A stretch of 25,717 bases of DNA, taken from positions 1 through 25,717 of the forward strand of contig DAMCZI010000055.1 of the NCBI GenBank assembly GCA_032095175.1. The letters run 5' to 3'. The translations under genes were made by a program, and so were the position numbers. Under the pieces are notes generated by a model. The model saw nothing but the letters and a program-made list of their open reading frames with translations, did no database searches and was not told where the DNA came from. The stretch is from DAMCZI01 sp032095175. GTDB taxonomy: Bacteria; Bacillota; Clostridia; Clostridiales; Caloramatoraceae. The first letter of the stretch is position 1, and each line of letters opens with the position of its first letter. Positions 8,408 to 16,277 of this stretch are shown here, piece by piece.

Positions 8408-8512
8408 CAATTAAAACTATTATATTTCAAGATTTAATGCAATTTAAGCCAGTTTTATTCATACAATCTCCGTTTTGTTAGCTTTTTCATTTATAGAAAT
8501 AAAAACATTAAA

Positions 8513-8550
8513 AAAAATATGATGGATTTGATAGAAAACCATCATATTTT
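8513..8550 (-). terminator. Terminator of the kor-rpiR operon
   Basis: AAAATATGATGG and CCATCATATTTT form a 12-bp stem with A runs and T runs on both sides. It lies 18 bases after the RpiR-gene stop on the minus strand. Confidence 0.8.
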
Positions 8551-8567
8551 AAAATCATTGCATAATA

Positions 8568-9449
8568 TTATTCATTTGTGTTCTTTGATCTGTAGGTATA
8601 TACATTATAGTCTTCCCATATTTTCTCCAAATTGTTGAAGGTTTCAGATATTCTATCCTTCTCTCTTAAGCCTACTGCTATTACAAGGGCATTTATAACA
8701 CTTAGTGGCGCTACCAGTGAATCAACAAAGGAAGCCATATTGCTTTGTGTTATAAGGGTATAGTCCGCATTAGATGCAAGTGGCGAAAGCAGGCTGTCAG
8801 TTACTGCAACAACCTCCGCACCTTTGCTTTTTGCAAAACTTAAAGCCTCTACCGTTCTCGCTGAATACCTTGGGAAACCAATTCCTATCACTACGTCTCC
8901 TTCTCCAACCCTTAAAAGCTGTTCGAAAATATCACTTACCTCTGTTGATACAAGCCTTACATTATCTAAAATAAGATTTAGATAAAATGCTAAGAAGTTG
9001 GCTAATGCCTGAGAACTTCTAAAACCGACTATATATATTCTTTTTGCCTTGTAAACAGCTTCCACAACATCATCAAAGGTGCTGCTGTTTATCTTTTCAA
9101 GAGTCGCCCTTATGTTCTCCATATCTGCCTTCAAAACACTTTTAAGAACATTTTCCTCGCTTATATAGTCGCTTGAAATCTCAATCCTTTGAACCGAGGT
9201 AAGTTTTGATTTTATAAGATCCTGTAATGCCTTTTGAAGTTTCGGATATCCACTAAAGCCAAGTTCATTTGCAAATCTTACAACCGTTGATTCACTAACA
9301 CCAACAGTTATTCCAAGCTTTGAAGCAGTCATAAAAGCTGCCTTATCATAATGCTTCAAAATATATTCTGCAATTAACTTTTGACCCTTGCTCATCCTTG
9401 GAAACTTCATTTGAATTAGTTTCATTAAATCCTGTTTGTTCTCCTGCAT
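8568..9449 (-). CDS. RpiR/MurR-family transcriptional regulator
   Basis: A 293-aa regulator. An N-terminal HTH_6 domain (about 1-78, with the recognition region VGVSESTVVRFANELGFSGYPKLQ) is followed by a SIS sugar-phosphate-binding domain (about 125-255, with IYIVGFRSSQALA and VIGIGFPRYS). The family senses phosphorylated sugars or amino sugars. It is the last gene of the kor run, 13 bases after korC, with AGGGTGAT before its ATG and a terminator behind it. The linkage suggests that it controls or is co-regulated with the oxidoreductase, but the effector is unknown. Confidence 0.88.
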   Translation of the reverse strand: MQENKQDLMKLIQMKFPRMSKGQKLIAEYILKHYDKAAFMTASKLGITVGVSESTVVRFANELGFSGYPKLQKALQDLIKSKLTSVQRIEISSDYISEENVLKSVLKADMENIRATLEKINSSTFDDVVEAVYKAKRIYIVGFRSSQALANFLAFYLNLILDNVRLVSTEVSDIFEQLLRVGEGDVVIGIGFPRYSARTVEALSFAKSKGAEVVAVTDSLLSPLASNADYTLITQSNMASFVDSLVAPLSVINALVIAVGLREKDRISETFNNLEKIWEDYNVYTYRSKNTNE

Positions 9450-9462
9450 AATATCACCCTTT

Positions 9463-9993
9463 TCATTTGCTTAATGTCATTTCTAAGCCGCTTTTATAGG
9501 CTAAATAATTTATGTCAAAGGTACCAGTTGGAACCCTACCCTTTATTGAATTTTCCATAGAACTGTCAGTTACAATTCCCGTCAATCCATTTATTATCCC
9601 AAGGGATATCATATTAACGGTAAATGGTTTTTTTAAAGTATTGTATGCATATTTAATGATATCAAATTTTTTATAATTTTCCAATTCTTTTACAATAATA
9701 TTTTCATCAATTATTATTTTTGTTTTTTCATCAGTGAATTTTATGTATTTATCAAAGGCTTCCTGGCTTAATGCAAGAAATATATCCGCCTTATAAACCT
9801 TTGGGTAAAATATCTCATCATCTGATATTATAACATCCGTTCTGCTTGCTCCTCCCCTTGATTCAGGACCATAGTTCTGAGTTTGAACAGTAAATTTATT
9901 ATCAAGCACAGCTGCTTCCGCTAAAATTATACCTGATAATATAATTCCTTGTCCTCCAAGTCCACCAAGTATAACCTGTTTTTTAGCCATCAT
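9463..9993 (-). CDS. korC: 2-oxoacid:ferredoxin oxidoreductase, gamma subunit
   Basis: The gamma (PorC/KorC-type) subunit of a four-subunit 2-oxoacid:ferredoxin oxidoreductase. The N-terminal GGLGGQGI and NYGPESRGGASRTDVIIS motifs are typical. The complex oxidises a 2-oxoacid to acyl-CoA and CO2 (or the reverse) and transfers electrons to ferredoxin. The start is ATG at 9993, 5 bases after a GGGGG run inside korB. A TTG at 10005 is in frame but lies in that run. The gene overlaps korB by 11 bases, which implies translational coupling. The substrate (2-oxoglutarate or a branched-chain oxoacid) cannot be fixed. Confidence 0.88.
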   Translation of the reverse strand: MMAKKQVILGGLGGQGIILSGIILAEAAVLDNKFTVQTQNYGPESRGGASRTDVIISDDEIFYPKVYKADIFLALSQEAFDKYIKFTDEKTKIIIDENIIVKELENYKKFDIIKYAYNTLKKPFTVNMISLGIINGLTGIVTDSSMENSIKGRVPTGTFDINYLAYKSGLEMTLSK

Positions 9994-10777
9994 TTTCGCC
10001 CCCAATATTTACAAATTTCATATATTCATCTGTAAATTCAGGTTCTCTAACATCTTTAAACACCCCAAGCTTTATCTTTGAATCATCACTAAAGGATACA
10101 CTGTCCTTTAATGCCTTCATCATGGCCACCGGGGATGGAGTTCCATTTCTTCTGCCAAATTGAACAGGACATGGAGTAAGAGCCTCTACTATTGAAAACC
10201 CCTTGTTAAGAAAGGCTCCCTTTATCAGGTTTATAAGGTTTTTGTAGTGCATTACACTACCTCTTGCAATATAAGTTGCACCTGCACTTTCTGACAACTT
10301 ACAAATATCAAACTGTTTTTCAATCATTCCATTAACAGCTGTAGATGCTCTTGCATTTTTAGGTGTGGTTGGTGAATATTGTCCACCAGTCATTCCATAA
10401 ATATTATTATTAAATACAATAACATTTATGTCAATATTTCTTCTACATGCATGTATAAGATGATTTCCACCTATTGCAGTACAATCACCATCTCCAGTTA
10501 TTACAATAACATTCATTTCGGGCTTTGCAAGTTTAATTCCCGTTGCAAAAGCAATAGCTCTACCATGGGTTGTATGAAGGGAATCAAAGTTTAAATAGCC
10601 TGATGCTCTTGAAGAGCATCCTATTCCAGATACAACACAGGTCAGCTTCTTATCGATTTTAAGCTCATCCAGTGCCTCTACAAGGGCCCCAAGGGCTATT
10701 CCATTACCGCATCCCGGACACCATATGTGTGGCAGTTGTTCCTGTCTAAAATACTCGTTAATTAATCTTTCCTTCAT
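9983..10777 (-). CDS. korB: 2-oxoacid:ferredoxin oxidoreductase, beta subunit (TPP-binding)
   Basis: Carries thiamine diphosphate in the complex. The N-terminal HIWCPGCGNG (18-26) is the family signature. The TPP/Mg motif runs from GDGDC (95-99) to NNN (123-125), followed by IYGMTGGQYSPTTP. At 264 aa it matches the usual KorB length. Its ATG overlaps the korA TGA (ATGA), and its 3' end contains the ribosome binding site of korC. KorB rather than pyruvate-type PorB is suggested by the four-gene order and length, not proven. Confidence 0.9.
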   Translation of the reverse strand: MKERLINEYFRQEQLPHIWCPGCGNGIALGALVEALDELKIDKKLTCVVSGIGCSSRASGYLNFDSLHTTHGRAIAFATGIKLAKPEMNVIVITGDGDCTAIGGNHLIHACRRNIDINVIVFNNNIYGMTGGQYSPTTPKNARASTAVNGMIEKQFDICKLSESAGATYIARGSVMHYKNLINLIKGAFLNKGFSIVEALTPCPVQFGRRNGTPSPVAMMKALKDSVSFSDDSKIKLGVFKDVREPEFTDEYMKFVNIGGENDG

Positions 10778-11916
10778 TTATCATTCACCCCCAGACCATT
10801 TATTATCTCCTCCGGGGTAAATAATTCACCATTACACTTATTTATTCCATAGACTCTGCACTTTCCTCCAATAATTCTTTTTATCTCAAGTATAAGCTGT
10901 CCCATATTTAGTTCTGCAACGAATATTCCATTGATTTTATTTTTTTCAATTATAGATAAAAGCTGTTTCTCAGGAAATGGACTAAGTGTATATGGTATAA
11001 AAAGACCAATCCTTTTATCAATATGATTATGTACTACATCCCGACACACTCTTGCTGCAGAGCCAAATGCAATTATCATATCATTGCACCCTTCTATGTT
11101 CTCTGCTTTATAGAGTGATATCTTATCTGCATTAATTTGTATTTTTCTATTAAGCCTCTCTATAAGCTTACCTGATATTTCAGGATCATTAGTTGGATAT
11201 CCTTTTTCATTATGACTTAATCCTGTAACATGATATCTGTAGTCTTGTCCAAAGTCTGCCATTTCTGGCACACCGTCATCACCGGCCTTATAAGGTAGAT
11301 ACCCTTCTTTTGAAGCCGGTTTTTTTCTTGTTACCAATGTAACCTCACTATTCAGACAAACACTTTCCCTCATGTGAGCAATCACTTCATCAAGTAAAAG
11401 GATCACCGGCACTCTATAGGCTTCAGAATAGTTAAATGCTGTTATAGTTAAATAATATATGTCACTTACACTTGATGGAGCAATAACTATAATTGGATGA
11501 TCCCCATGGGTGCCCCAAATACTCTGCATAACATCACCCTGTGAAACAGAGGTTGGAAGTCCAGTGCTTGGTCCACCTCTCATTACATTAACAATCACAC
11601 AGGGTATCTCAGTCATAGAAGCATATCCTATATTCTCCTGTTTTAGCGAAAAACCGGGTCCACTGGTTGCAGTCATTGATTTAAAACCACAAAGGGAAGC
11701 CCCTATAACAGCTGCTATACTGGATATCTCATCTTCCATTTGTATAAACCTTCCCCCTATTTCAGGAAGTTTAATTGACGCAAGTTCCGCTATCTCAGTG
11801 GAAGGTGTTATAGGGTATCCTGCAAAAAATTTAAGCCCAGCTCTTATAGCACCATTAATACAAGCTTCATTTCCCTGCATCAATACAGGTTTGCTCAAAT
11901 TTGTCTTCTTCCTCAT
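10774..11916 (-). CDS. korA: 2-oxoacid:ferredoxin oxidoreductase, alpha subunit
   Basis: The alpha subunit, with the pyrimidine-binding domain and transketolase C-like domain. Key blocks are QGNEACINGAIRAG near the start, GYPITPSTEIAE, the MEDEISS segment and SGPGFSLKQENIGYA. The ATG at 11916 (380 aa) is chosen because AGGAGG lies 8 bases upstream and the conserved NEACINGA region begins soon after. An upstream extension of 19 codons only repeats the overlap with the ferredoxin gene. It overlaps that gene by 50 bases and korB by 4. Confidence 0.9.
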   Translation of the reverse strand: MRKKTNLSKPVLMQGNEACINGAIRAGLKFFAGYPITPSTEIAELASIKLPEIGGRFIQMEDEISSIAAVIGASLCGFKSMTATSGPGFSLKQENIGYASMTEIPCVIVNVMRGGPSTGLPTSVSQGDVMQSIWGTHGDHPIIVIAPSSVSDIYYLTITAFNYSEAYRVPVILLLDEVIAHMRESVCLNSEVTLVTRKKPASKEGYLPYKAGDDGVPEMADFGQDYRYHVTGLSHNEKGYPTNDPEISGKLIERLNRKIQINADKISLYKAENIEGCNDMIIAFGSAARVCRDVVHNHIDKRIGLFIPYTLSPFPEKQLLSIIEKNKINGIFVAELNMGQLILEIKRIIGGKCRVYGINKCNGELFTPEEIINGLGVNDK

Positions 11917-12121
11917 CCTCTCCCCCTCCTGCATATATCGCATAATCGGGGCATATTTGCTGACACAAACCACATTTGATACAGTTTTCAGGATTTTGTA
12001 TATTAATCTTGCCTATTTCAAGAACAAGAACTCCTCTGGGGCAAAACGCTGCACATAACCCGCATCCCTTACACCATTCTTTTCTCTTGTAAGGCAGCTC
12101 TCTGTTGCTCATTTCCCCCAT
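11867..12121 (-). CDS. korD: 2x[4Fe-4S] ferredoxin-like delta subunit of the oxidoreductase
   Basis: An 84-aa protein with two complete CxxCxxCxxxC(P) clusters: Cys17, 20, 23, 27 and Cys47, 50, 53, 57. It passes electrons from the TPP site to soluble ferredoxin. The ATG at 12121 is kept because GAGGG lies 5 bases before it. A second ATG 9 bases on has a poorly spaced site. The tail is acidic (GGGEDEEEDKFEQ) and overlaps the first 50 bases of korA. First of four kor genes, 87 bases after the small DUF4264 gene. Confidence 0.92.
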   Translation of the reverse strand: MGEMSNRELPYKRKEWCKGCGLCAAFCPRGVLVLEIGKINIQNPENCIKCGLCQQICPDYAIYAGGGEDEEEDKFEQTCIDAGK

Positions 12122-12208
12122 AAAATCCCTCTTTTCGGATTTATTTTTTATTCAGTTTTCAAAATATTAGTACCATGCATGACAATAAATACTTCTTTAT
12201 TTTTCGCT

Positions 12209-12382
12209 TTATTTTACATCATATATTGATATTACGTCTTTATCTTCTTTATATGCCATGCCAAATATCAGCCCCTTTGACTTAAGGTTTTTATTTAGAA
12301 AGTCAACAACCTTATACATTTCATCATTATGGGTGAATTCTTTAATAGCAATTAAATGAAGTTCATCATGATTCTTTTGCAC
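12209..12382 (-). CDS. DUF4264 (YpmA-like) small protein
   Basis: A 57-aa gene that is easily missed because it is short and starts with GTG. AGGAGG lies 7 bases before the GTG at 12382. The protein reads MQKNHDELHLIAIKEFTHND and continues EMYKVVDFLNKNLKSKGLIF, ending ISIYDVK. The pattern (Y)KVVDFLN(K/R)xLK..LxFG resembles Bacillus subtilis YpmA/DUF4264 as I recall it. No function is known. It lies on the same strand between surE (76 bases upstream) and korD (87 bases downstream), with no terminator on either side, so it may be part of that transcript. Confidence 0.8.
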   Translation of the reverse strand: MQKNHDELHLIAIKEFTHNDEMYKVVDFLNKNLKSKGLIFGMAYKEDKDVISIYDVK

Positions 12383-12458
12383 GTCACATCCTCCTCATCC
12401 TTAACCTGTAAAACTAATATATTTCAGACCTGACCGTTTCCTTTTGTATAAAATTAAA

Positions 12459-13217
12459 TTAGTTATCTTTGAACCAATCAGCGACCTCTTTTATTACTTT
12501 AAAGTTTGTAAGGTCATAGTGAAGTGGGGTAACTGTAATATATCCTTTTTTGACGTAAAACACATCTGTTTCCTCCTCTTCACCCTCTGTTGGATTTCCA
12601 TTTAACTCATAAAACTTTTCTCCATTTTCCATTGTTTCGATATAACAATTTGTATATATTCTGTTTCCTAGGTTACAAATTTTAATTCCAGATATATTTT
12701 CACTCTGCATCCATGGTACATTTACATTTAGAACAAAATCGTTCTTTATATCTTTCATCTGTGCTATTTTAAGTATATCTTTTGCATACACCGCTGCAGT
12801 GCCATAACACTTATCTCCATTGCGTATATCCATTGATACTGCCATAGAGGGTATCTTATATATTGAACTCTCAATGGCTGCTGAAACTGTTCCTGAGTAA
12901 ATTACATCAGTACCTATATTCAAGCCCTGATTTATGCCGGAAAGAACCATATCAACCCTTGATTTTAAAAGCTTCTCCACAGCAATTTTTACACAATCAG
13001 CAGGTGTACCATTTACACTGAAGGCTCTGGATTTTATGCCTTCTATCTTCACCTCCCTTACTCTCATAGGCTTGTGAATTGTTACAGAATGACCACATGC
13101 ACTCTTTTGCTCTTCAGGTGCAACAACTATAACTTCATGTTCCTTTTCCATTTCTCTTACTAACATATGTAGTCCATATGAATTTATTCCATCATCATTT
13201 GTTATCAACAGCCTCAT
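12459..13217 (-). CDS. surE: 5'/3'-nucleotidase SurE
   Basis: A metal-dependent nucleoside monophosphate phosphatase linked to stationary-phase survival. Metal ligands Asp8 and Asp9 (TNDDGI), Ser39 and Asn96 (SGINQG) are in the positions known from SurE structures, and the YSGTVSAA block follows. The start is ATG at 13217 (252 aa), with AGGAGG 6 bases upstream and MRLLITNDDG as the natural N-terminus. A 15-codon upstream extension has no ribosome binding site. Probably the first gene of a transcript that continues through the DUF4264 gene to kor. Confidence 0.94.
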   Translation of the reverse strand: MRLLITNDDGINSYGLHMLVREMEKEHEVIVVAPEEQKSACGHSVTIHKPMRVREVKIEGIKSRAFSVNGTPADCVKIAVEKLLKSRVDMVLSGINQGLNIGTDVIYSGTVSAAIESSIYKIPSMAVSMDIRNGDKCYGTAAVYAKDILKIAQMKDIKNDFVLNVNVPWMQSENISGIKICNLGNRIYTNCYIETMENGEKFYELNGNPTEGEEEETDVFYVKKGYITVTPLHYDLTNFKVIKEVADWFKDN

Positions 13218-13499
13218 GAAATTCCTCCTATTGTTAGTATCATAGTATTCATAATACTTCATTTCAAATTACACAAATTGTTAAATTTGTTTACTTTTTT
13301 CTAAATCATTTTTAATTCACTAAAGTTTATATATTCTAATAATATTTTGCATTATAAAAGTATTGTAGATAACTTAATATACCATACTAATTGTATGATT
13401 GACCATTCCAATATTTTTTTCAGGAACCCTTAATTATATTCATCCATTAGCAATTACCTATTTTTTTATTATATTATTATTCGAAAGGATGTACAAATT

Positions 13500-14150
13500 A
13501 TGATTCAGATTGATGATGCTGGAAGTGGAAGTCTCGTTGGTGGTACACTCATTGGAATTCTTAGAGTTGATTCCCTTGATTATCATAACGAGATTATACC
13601 AGTTAAGTACTTCACTTATCCATATTTTCAAGAAAAAAAATACACAGATTACTGTGTTGATATAATAAAAAGAGGAATAGATTATTTAAATATTTCAAAA
13701 TATGAACCCATAGAGATATGCCAGGGATATATGTTTGATAAGGCAAGAATCTATCTTAACCAAAATGGATATAAAATAACAAGCACTAAAATTTCTGATC
13801 CTCTCCAATCAATGATTGAAGAAAATTTTTTAGATTATATAATAGGGCTTGGAGTCCCCATGGATTATCTAGAGTACACCAAGTACCCCTTCCATTTTCA
13901 TAAGCTTTTAAAATGGGTTCTATCTGACAAAAAATCAAGGGAAGAATTCTGTAAAACTGGATGGAAAAGCTGGCAAAAATACAGAGATATCCCTTTAAAG
14001 CAATATACTGATTACCTTTACGGTGGTAATTACAAATGCCTAAGGTGTGGTAATTCTATAGAAACCCCTTGCAAAATAAAAATAATTAAATTTACAACAA
14101 ACAAGGATTATTTTATATATCTTCACGACAATTGTCATTTTTTTCAATAA
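13500..14150 (+). CDS. Uncharacterised protein with an RNase HII-like N-terminal motif and C-terminal Cys cluster
   Basis: Not assigned to a named family. The 216-aa protein begins with a beta strand and the segment IDDAGSGSLVGGTLIG, which resembles the DEAGRGPLAGP active-site loop of RNase HII (Asp5/Asp6 in place of Asp/Glu). A second block reads IEICQGYMFDKARIYLNQNG. The C-terminus has CLRCG (Cys-x2-Cys), another Cys and a final HDNCHFF, which could bind zinc. AAAGGATG precedes the ATG. It is one of few plus-strand genes here and overlaps the 3' end of mnmM by 38 bases, tail to tail. A nuclease-like fold is a guess from the motif only. Confidence 0.8.
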   Translation: MIQIDDAGSGSLVGGTLIGILRVDSLDYHNEIIPVKYFTYPYFQEKKYTDYCVDIIKRGIDYLNISKYEPIEICQGYMFDKARIYLNQNGYKITSTKISDPLQSMIEENFLDYIIGLGVPMDYLEYTKYPFHFHKLLKWVLSDKKSREEFCKTGWKSWQKYRDIPLKQYTDYLYGGNYKCLRCGNSIETPCKIKIIKFTTNKDYFIYLHDNCHFFQ

Positions 14151-14694
14151 CAATCAGCATCGGTGAATTATTTTTGCCATTTGTAAATCTTGCTTCCATA
14201 ACAGAATAATGCCTGGGATTAAGTCCCCTTGCCCAGCTTTGCACAATATCCTGTTCCTCTTGACCTCCAGGATGCCCCGAGTAGGATGCAATAGTTATTA
14301 TTCCACCTGGTTTGAGTATTTTATTTCCGCTCTCTAAGGCTCTTAAGGTGGTATAAGGAAGGGTTATTATCTTCTCATCACCACCTGGAAGATATCCCAG
14401 GTTAAACATTATTGCTGATGGCCTTTCTTTTACATACAGTTCCATACTTTCATGACCAGAATTTATTGCAATAACATTCTTTATATTCTTCTCCTCCATA
14501 ACCCTTTTAAACCCTTCAACAGCATCCTTTTGTATATCAAAGGAATAAACTTTCCCCTCAGGGACCAAACTGCTTAGAAAAATAGTATCATTACCATTCC
14601 CCAGGGTTCCATCTATAACTGTGTCTTCCGGTTTAACAGCCATTTCAACCATCCTTTGAGCCATCTGTGTAACCTTCAATATCACTCTATACAT
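14113..14694 (-). CDS. mnmM: tRNA methyltransferase of the MnmM/YtqB family
   Basis: A SAM-dependent class I methyltransferase of 193 aa (Pfam rRNA_methylase family). The SAM motif I is DGTLGNGNDT, and the family block MFNLGYLPGGD follows, then SYSGHPGG. Members in Bacillus and Staphylococcus methylate the wobble uridine side chain (nm5s2U to mnm5s2U) in tRNA. The family assignment is good; the exact tRNA substrate here is inference. GGGGGG lies 7 bases before the ATG. It follows rluB by 12 bases, so two RNA-modification genes share a transcript. Its last 38 bases overlap the convergent uncharacterised gene. Confidence 0.85.
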   Translation of the reverse strand: MYRVILKVTQMAQRMVEMAVKPEDTVIDGTLGNGNDTIFLSSLVPEGKVYSFDIQKDAVEGFKRVMEEKNIKNVIAINSGHESMELYVKERPSAIMFNLGYLPGGDEKIITLPYTTLRALESGNKILKPGGIITIASYSGHPGGQEEQDIVQSWARGLNPRHYSVMEARFTNGKNNSPMLIVIEKNDNCREDI

Positions 14695-14706
14695 TATACA
14701 TCCCCC

Positions 14707-15417
14707 CTAGTGTATGGATTTTAAATATTCTATTTCACTTTCCGATAGATTTCTCCATTCTCCAGGCTTAAGTTTCCCTAACTTAAGCTTTCCAAAGGCA
14801 ATCCTTTTAAGGTTTATAACAGGATGACCTATTGCTTCACACATCTTTCTAACCTGTCTGTTTTTACCCTCATGTATTGTTACCTCAATTAGTGCCATAT
14901 CTCTCTTTGATTCAATTATTCTTATCCTTGCTGGTGAAGTAATATAATCCTCTATCTTTAATCCCTTCTCAAAGGAATCCATTTCTTCCTTCGTAGGCAC
15001 TCCTATTATCTCAGCAGCATATACCTTATTAACTTCATGGGAAGGATGTGTCATTCTATTGGTAACATCCCCATCATTTGTTAGTATCAATAATCCTGAT
15101 GTATCATAGTCAAGTCTCCCAACGGGATATACCCTCTCCTTAACATTAACTATATCCAAAACTGTTTTTCTATCAAACTGATCCTTTGCAGAGGTTATTA
15201 TCTCAGTTGGTTTATTAACCATTATGTACACCATATTTTCTTCCGGTTTAATAACCTTTCCATCAAGTTCTACAACATCCACCTCATCATCTACAATAAC
15301 AACATTGTTTACAACACTTCCATTTACCTTAACTCTTCCATCAAATATCAATTCCTCTGCTTTTCTTCTCGAAGCAGCACCACATTTTGCAATATACTTC
15401 TGCAACCTTTCTTTCAT
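14707..15417 (-). CDS. rluB: Pseudouridine synthase RluB/RsuA family
   Basis: Isomerises a uridine in rRNA (large subunit for RluB, small subunit for RsuA). An N-terminal S4 RNA-binding domain (about 1-60, LQKYIAKCGAASRRKAEELI) precedes the synthase domain with the catalytic aspartate Asp103 in GRLDYDTSGLL and the HEGKNRQVRKM block. The length of 236 aa fits RluB of Firmicutes. ATG at 15417 is chosen over a TTG 27 bases upstream because the S4 domain starts here and AGGGG lies about 10 bases before it. First gene of rluB-mnmM. Confidence 0.9.
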   Translation of the reverse strand: MKERLQKYIAKCGAASRRKAEELIFDGRVKVNGSVVNNVVIVDDEVDVVELDGKVIKPEENMVYIMVNKPTEIITSAKDQFDRKTVLDIVNVKERVYPVGRLDYDTSGLLILTNDGDVTNRMTHPSHEVNKVYAAEIIGVPTKEEMDSFEKGLKIEDYITSPARIRIIESKRDMALIEVTIHEGKNRQVRKMCEAIGHPVINLKRIAFGKLKLGKLKPGEWRNLSESEIEYLKSIH

Positions 15418-15495
15418 TCCAGCCGCACCCCTTATCTTTTTCAACTTTTAAAATTATACCTCCATAATAAAAATATTACAATCTCTTCTATAGGG

Positions 15496-15612
15496 CCAGT
15501 TCTCAATTATTTTTCTTCGCAAAATTTGTCCTTTTTCACCACAAACTACTTGATTTTGAATGGGTAATGCGTTTTTTAGCAAATTTTGCGAAGTAGAGGA
15601 ATTGAGAACTGG
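15496..15612. repeat. 117-bp element with 33-bp inverted ends, MITE-like
   Basis: The ends 15496-15528 and 15580-15612 are inverted repeats. Both begin CCAGTTCTCAATT and contain CTTCGCAAAATTTG, with mismatches only in the middle. The 51-base centre has no ORF. It sits in the divergent gap between rluB and the YaiI gene, upstream of the YaiI promoter. A single copy in this window. No clear target-site duplication was seen. Confidence 0.65.
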
Positions 15613-15644
15613 TACTGATTTTAATACTATACCTTTATTATAGA

Positions 15645-15673
15645 TTGATGATAAAATGTAAATAGATTATACT
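15645..15673 (+). promoter_or_regulatory. Likely promoter of the YaiI-family gene
   Basis: TTGATG (15645-15650), a 17-base spacer and TATACT (15668-15673) fit sigma-A. The start of transcription would be about 38 bases before the ATG at 15718. Confidence 0.6.
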
Positions 15674-15717
15674 CATATAGATACATAACTATAACAGTTA
15701 GAATTGGTGGGATAGCT

Positions 15718-16146
15718 ATGAAAATACTTGTTGATGCGGATGCTTGTCCTGTGAAGGAGATAATACTGAGTGTTTCGAAGGAACTTAGTATTGAAGTGAT
15801 AATGTTTGTGGATACAGCTCATATTCTTAACCTCGATGGATGCCAGGTCATTACCGTGGATAAAGGTAAAGATTCTGTTGATATGAAGCTTGGAGAGAAC
15901 ATAAAAAATGGAGATATAGTAGTTTCACAGGATTATGGAGTTGCTGCACTTGCCTTGTTAAAAAAAGCAAAAGCTCTAAACCAAAATGGTCTGATTTTTA
16001 CCCAGGACAATATAGACAGGCTATTGTTTGAAAGATACTTGTCCCAAAAGGCCAGACGTTCTGGAAAGAAAACCTCAAACCCTCCTAAGAGAACATCTGA
16101 GGATAATATTAAATTTGAAAAAGCTCTTAGAAGCCTATGTGAATAA
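15718..16146 (+). CDS. YaiI/YqxD family protein (UPF0178, DUF188)
   Basis: A 142-aa protein of a widespread family with a PIN-like nuclease fold but no established role. The N-terminal VDADACPVK motif (Asp6, Asp8), the DKGKDSVDMKL block and VSQDYGVAALAL are the family's conserved acidic sites. The C-terminus is basic (SQKARRSGKKTSNPPKR). GGTGGGAT precedes the ATG. It is transcribed alone and ends before a bidirectional terminator shared with map. Confidence 0.92.
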   Translation: MKILVDADACPVKEIILSVSKELSIEVIMFVDTAHILNLDGCQVITVDKGKDSVDMKLGENIKNGDIVVSQDYGVAALALLKKAKALNQNGLIFTQDNIDRLLFERYLSQKARRSGKKTSNPPKRTSEDNIKFEKALRSLCE

Positions 16147-16169
16147 CCTAGGTGACAGGCTTTTGAGTT

Positions 16170-16222
16170 TTGAGTTATTTTAGCTAAAGTATTAATTAAA
16201 ACAATATTACTTAATAACTCAA
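16170..16222. repeat. 10-bp inverted repeat between the YaiI gene and its terminator
   Basis: TTGAGTTATT (16170-16179) and AATAACTCAA (16213-16222) are perfect inverted repeats around a 33-base AT-rich centre. It may fold in the 3' UTR of the YaiI transcript. No further role is evident. Confidence 0.4.
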
Positions 16223-16241
16223 GTACCTGCTATCTTCGATC

Positions 16242-16277
16242 AAAAAAGGTGTCTCGAAAACGAGACACCTTTTTTTA
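16242..16277. terminator. Bidirectional terminator
   Basis: GGTGTCTCG and CGAGACACC (loop AAAA) are flanked by A on the left and T on the right. The stem serves both the plus-strand YaiI gene and the convergent map gene, whose stop codon lies in its edge. Confidence 0.9.

Noticed and set aside
11510..12058. A 182-codon plus-strand frame opposite korA and korD
   Set aside because: Antisense of two well-supported genes; its composition is that of a complement frame.
13263..13499. Divergent promoters between surE and the unknown plus-strand gene
   Set aside because: The gap is AT-rich with many TATAAT-like strings, but no pair with proper spacing stood out, so no site is claimed.
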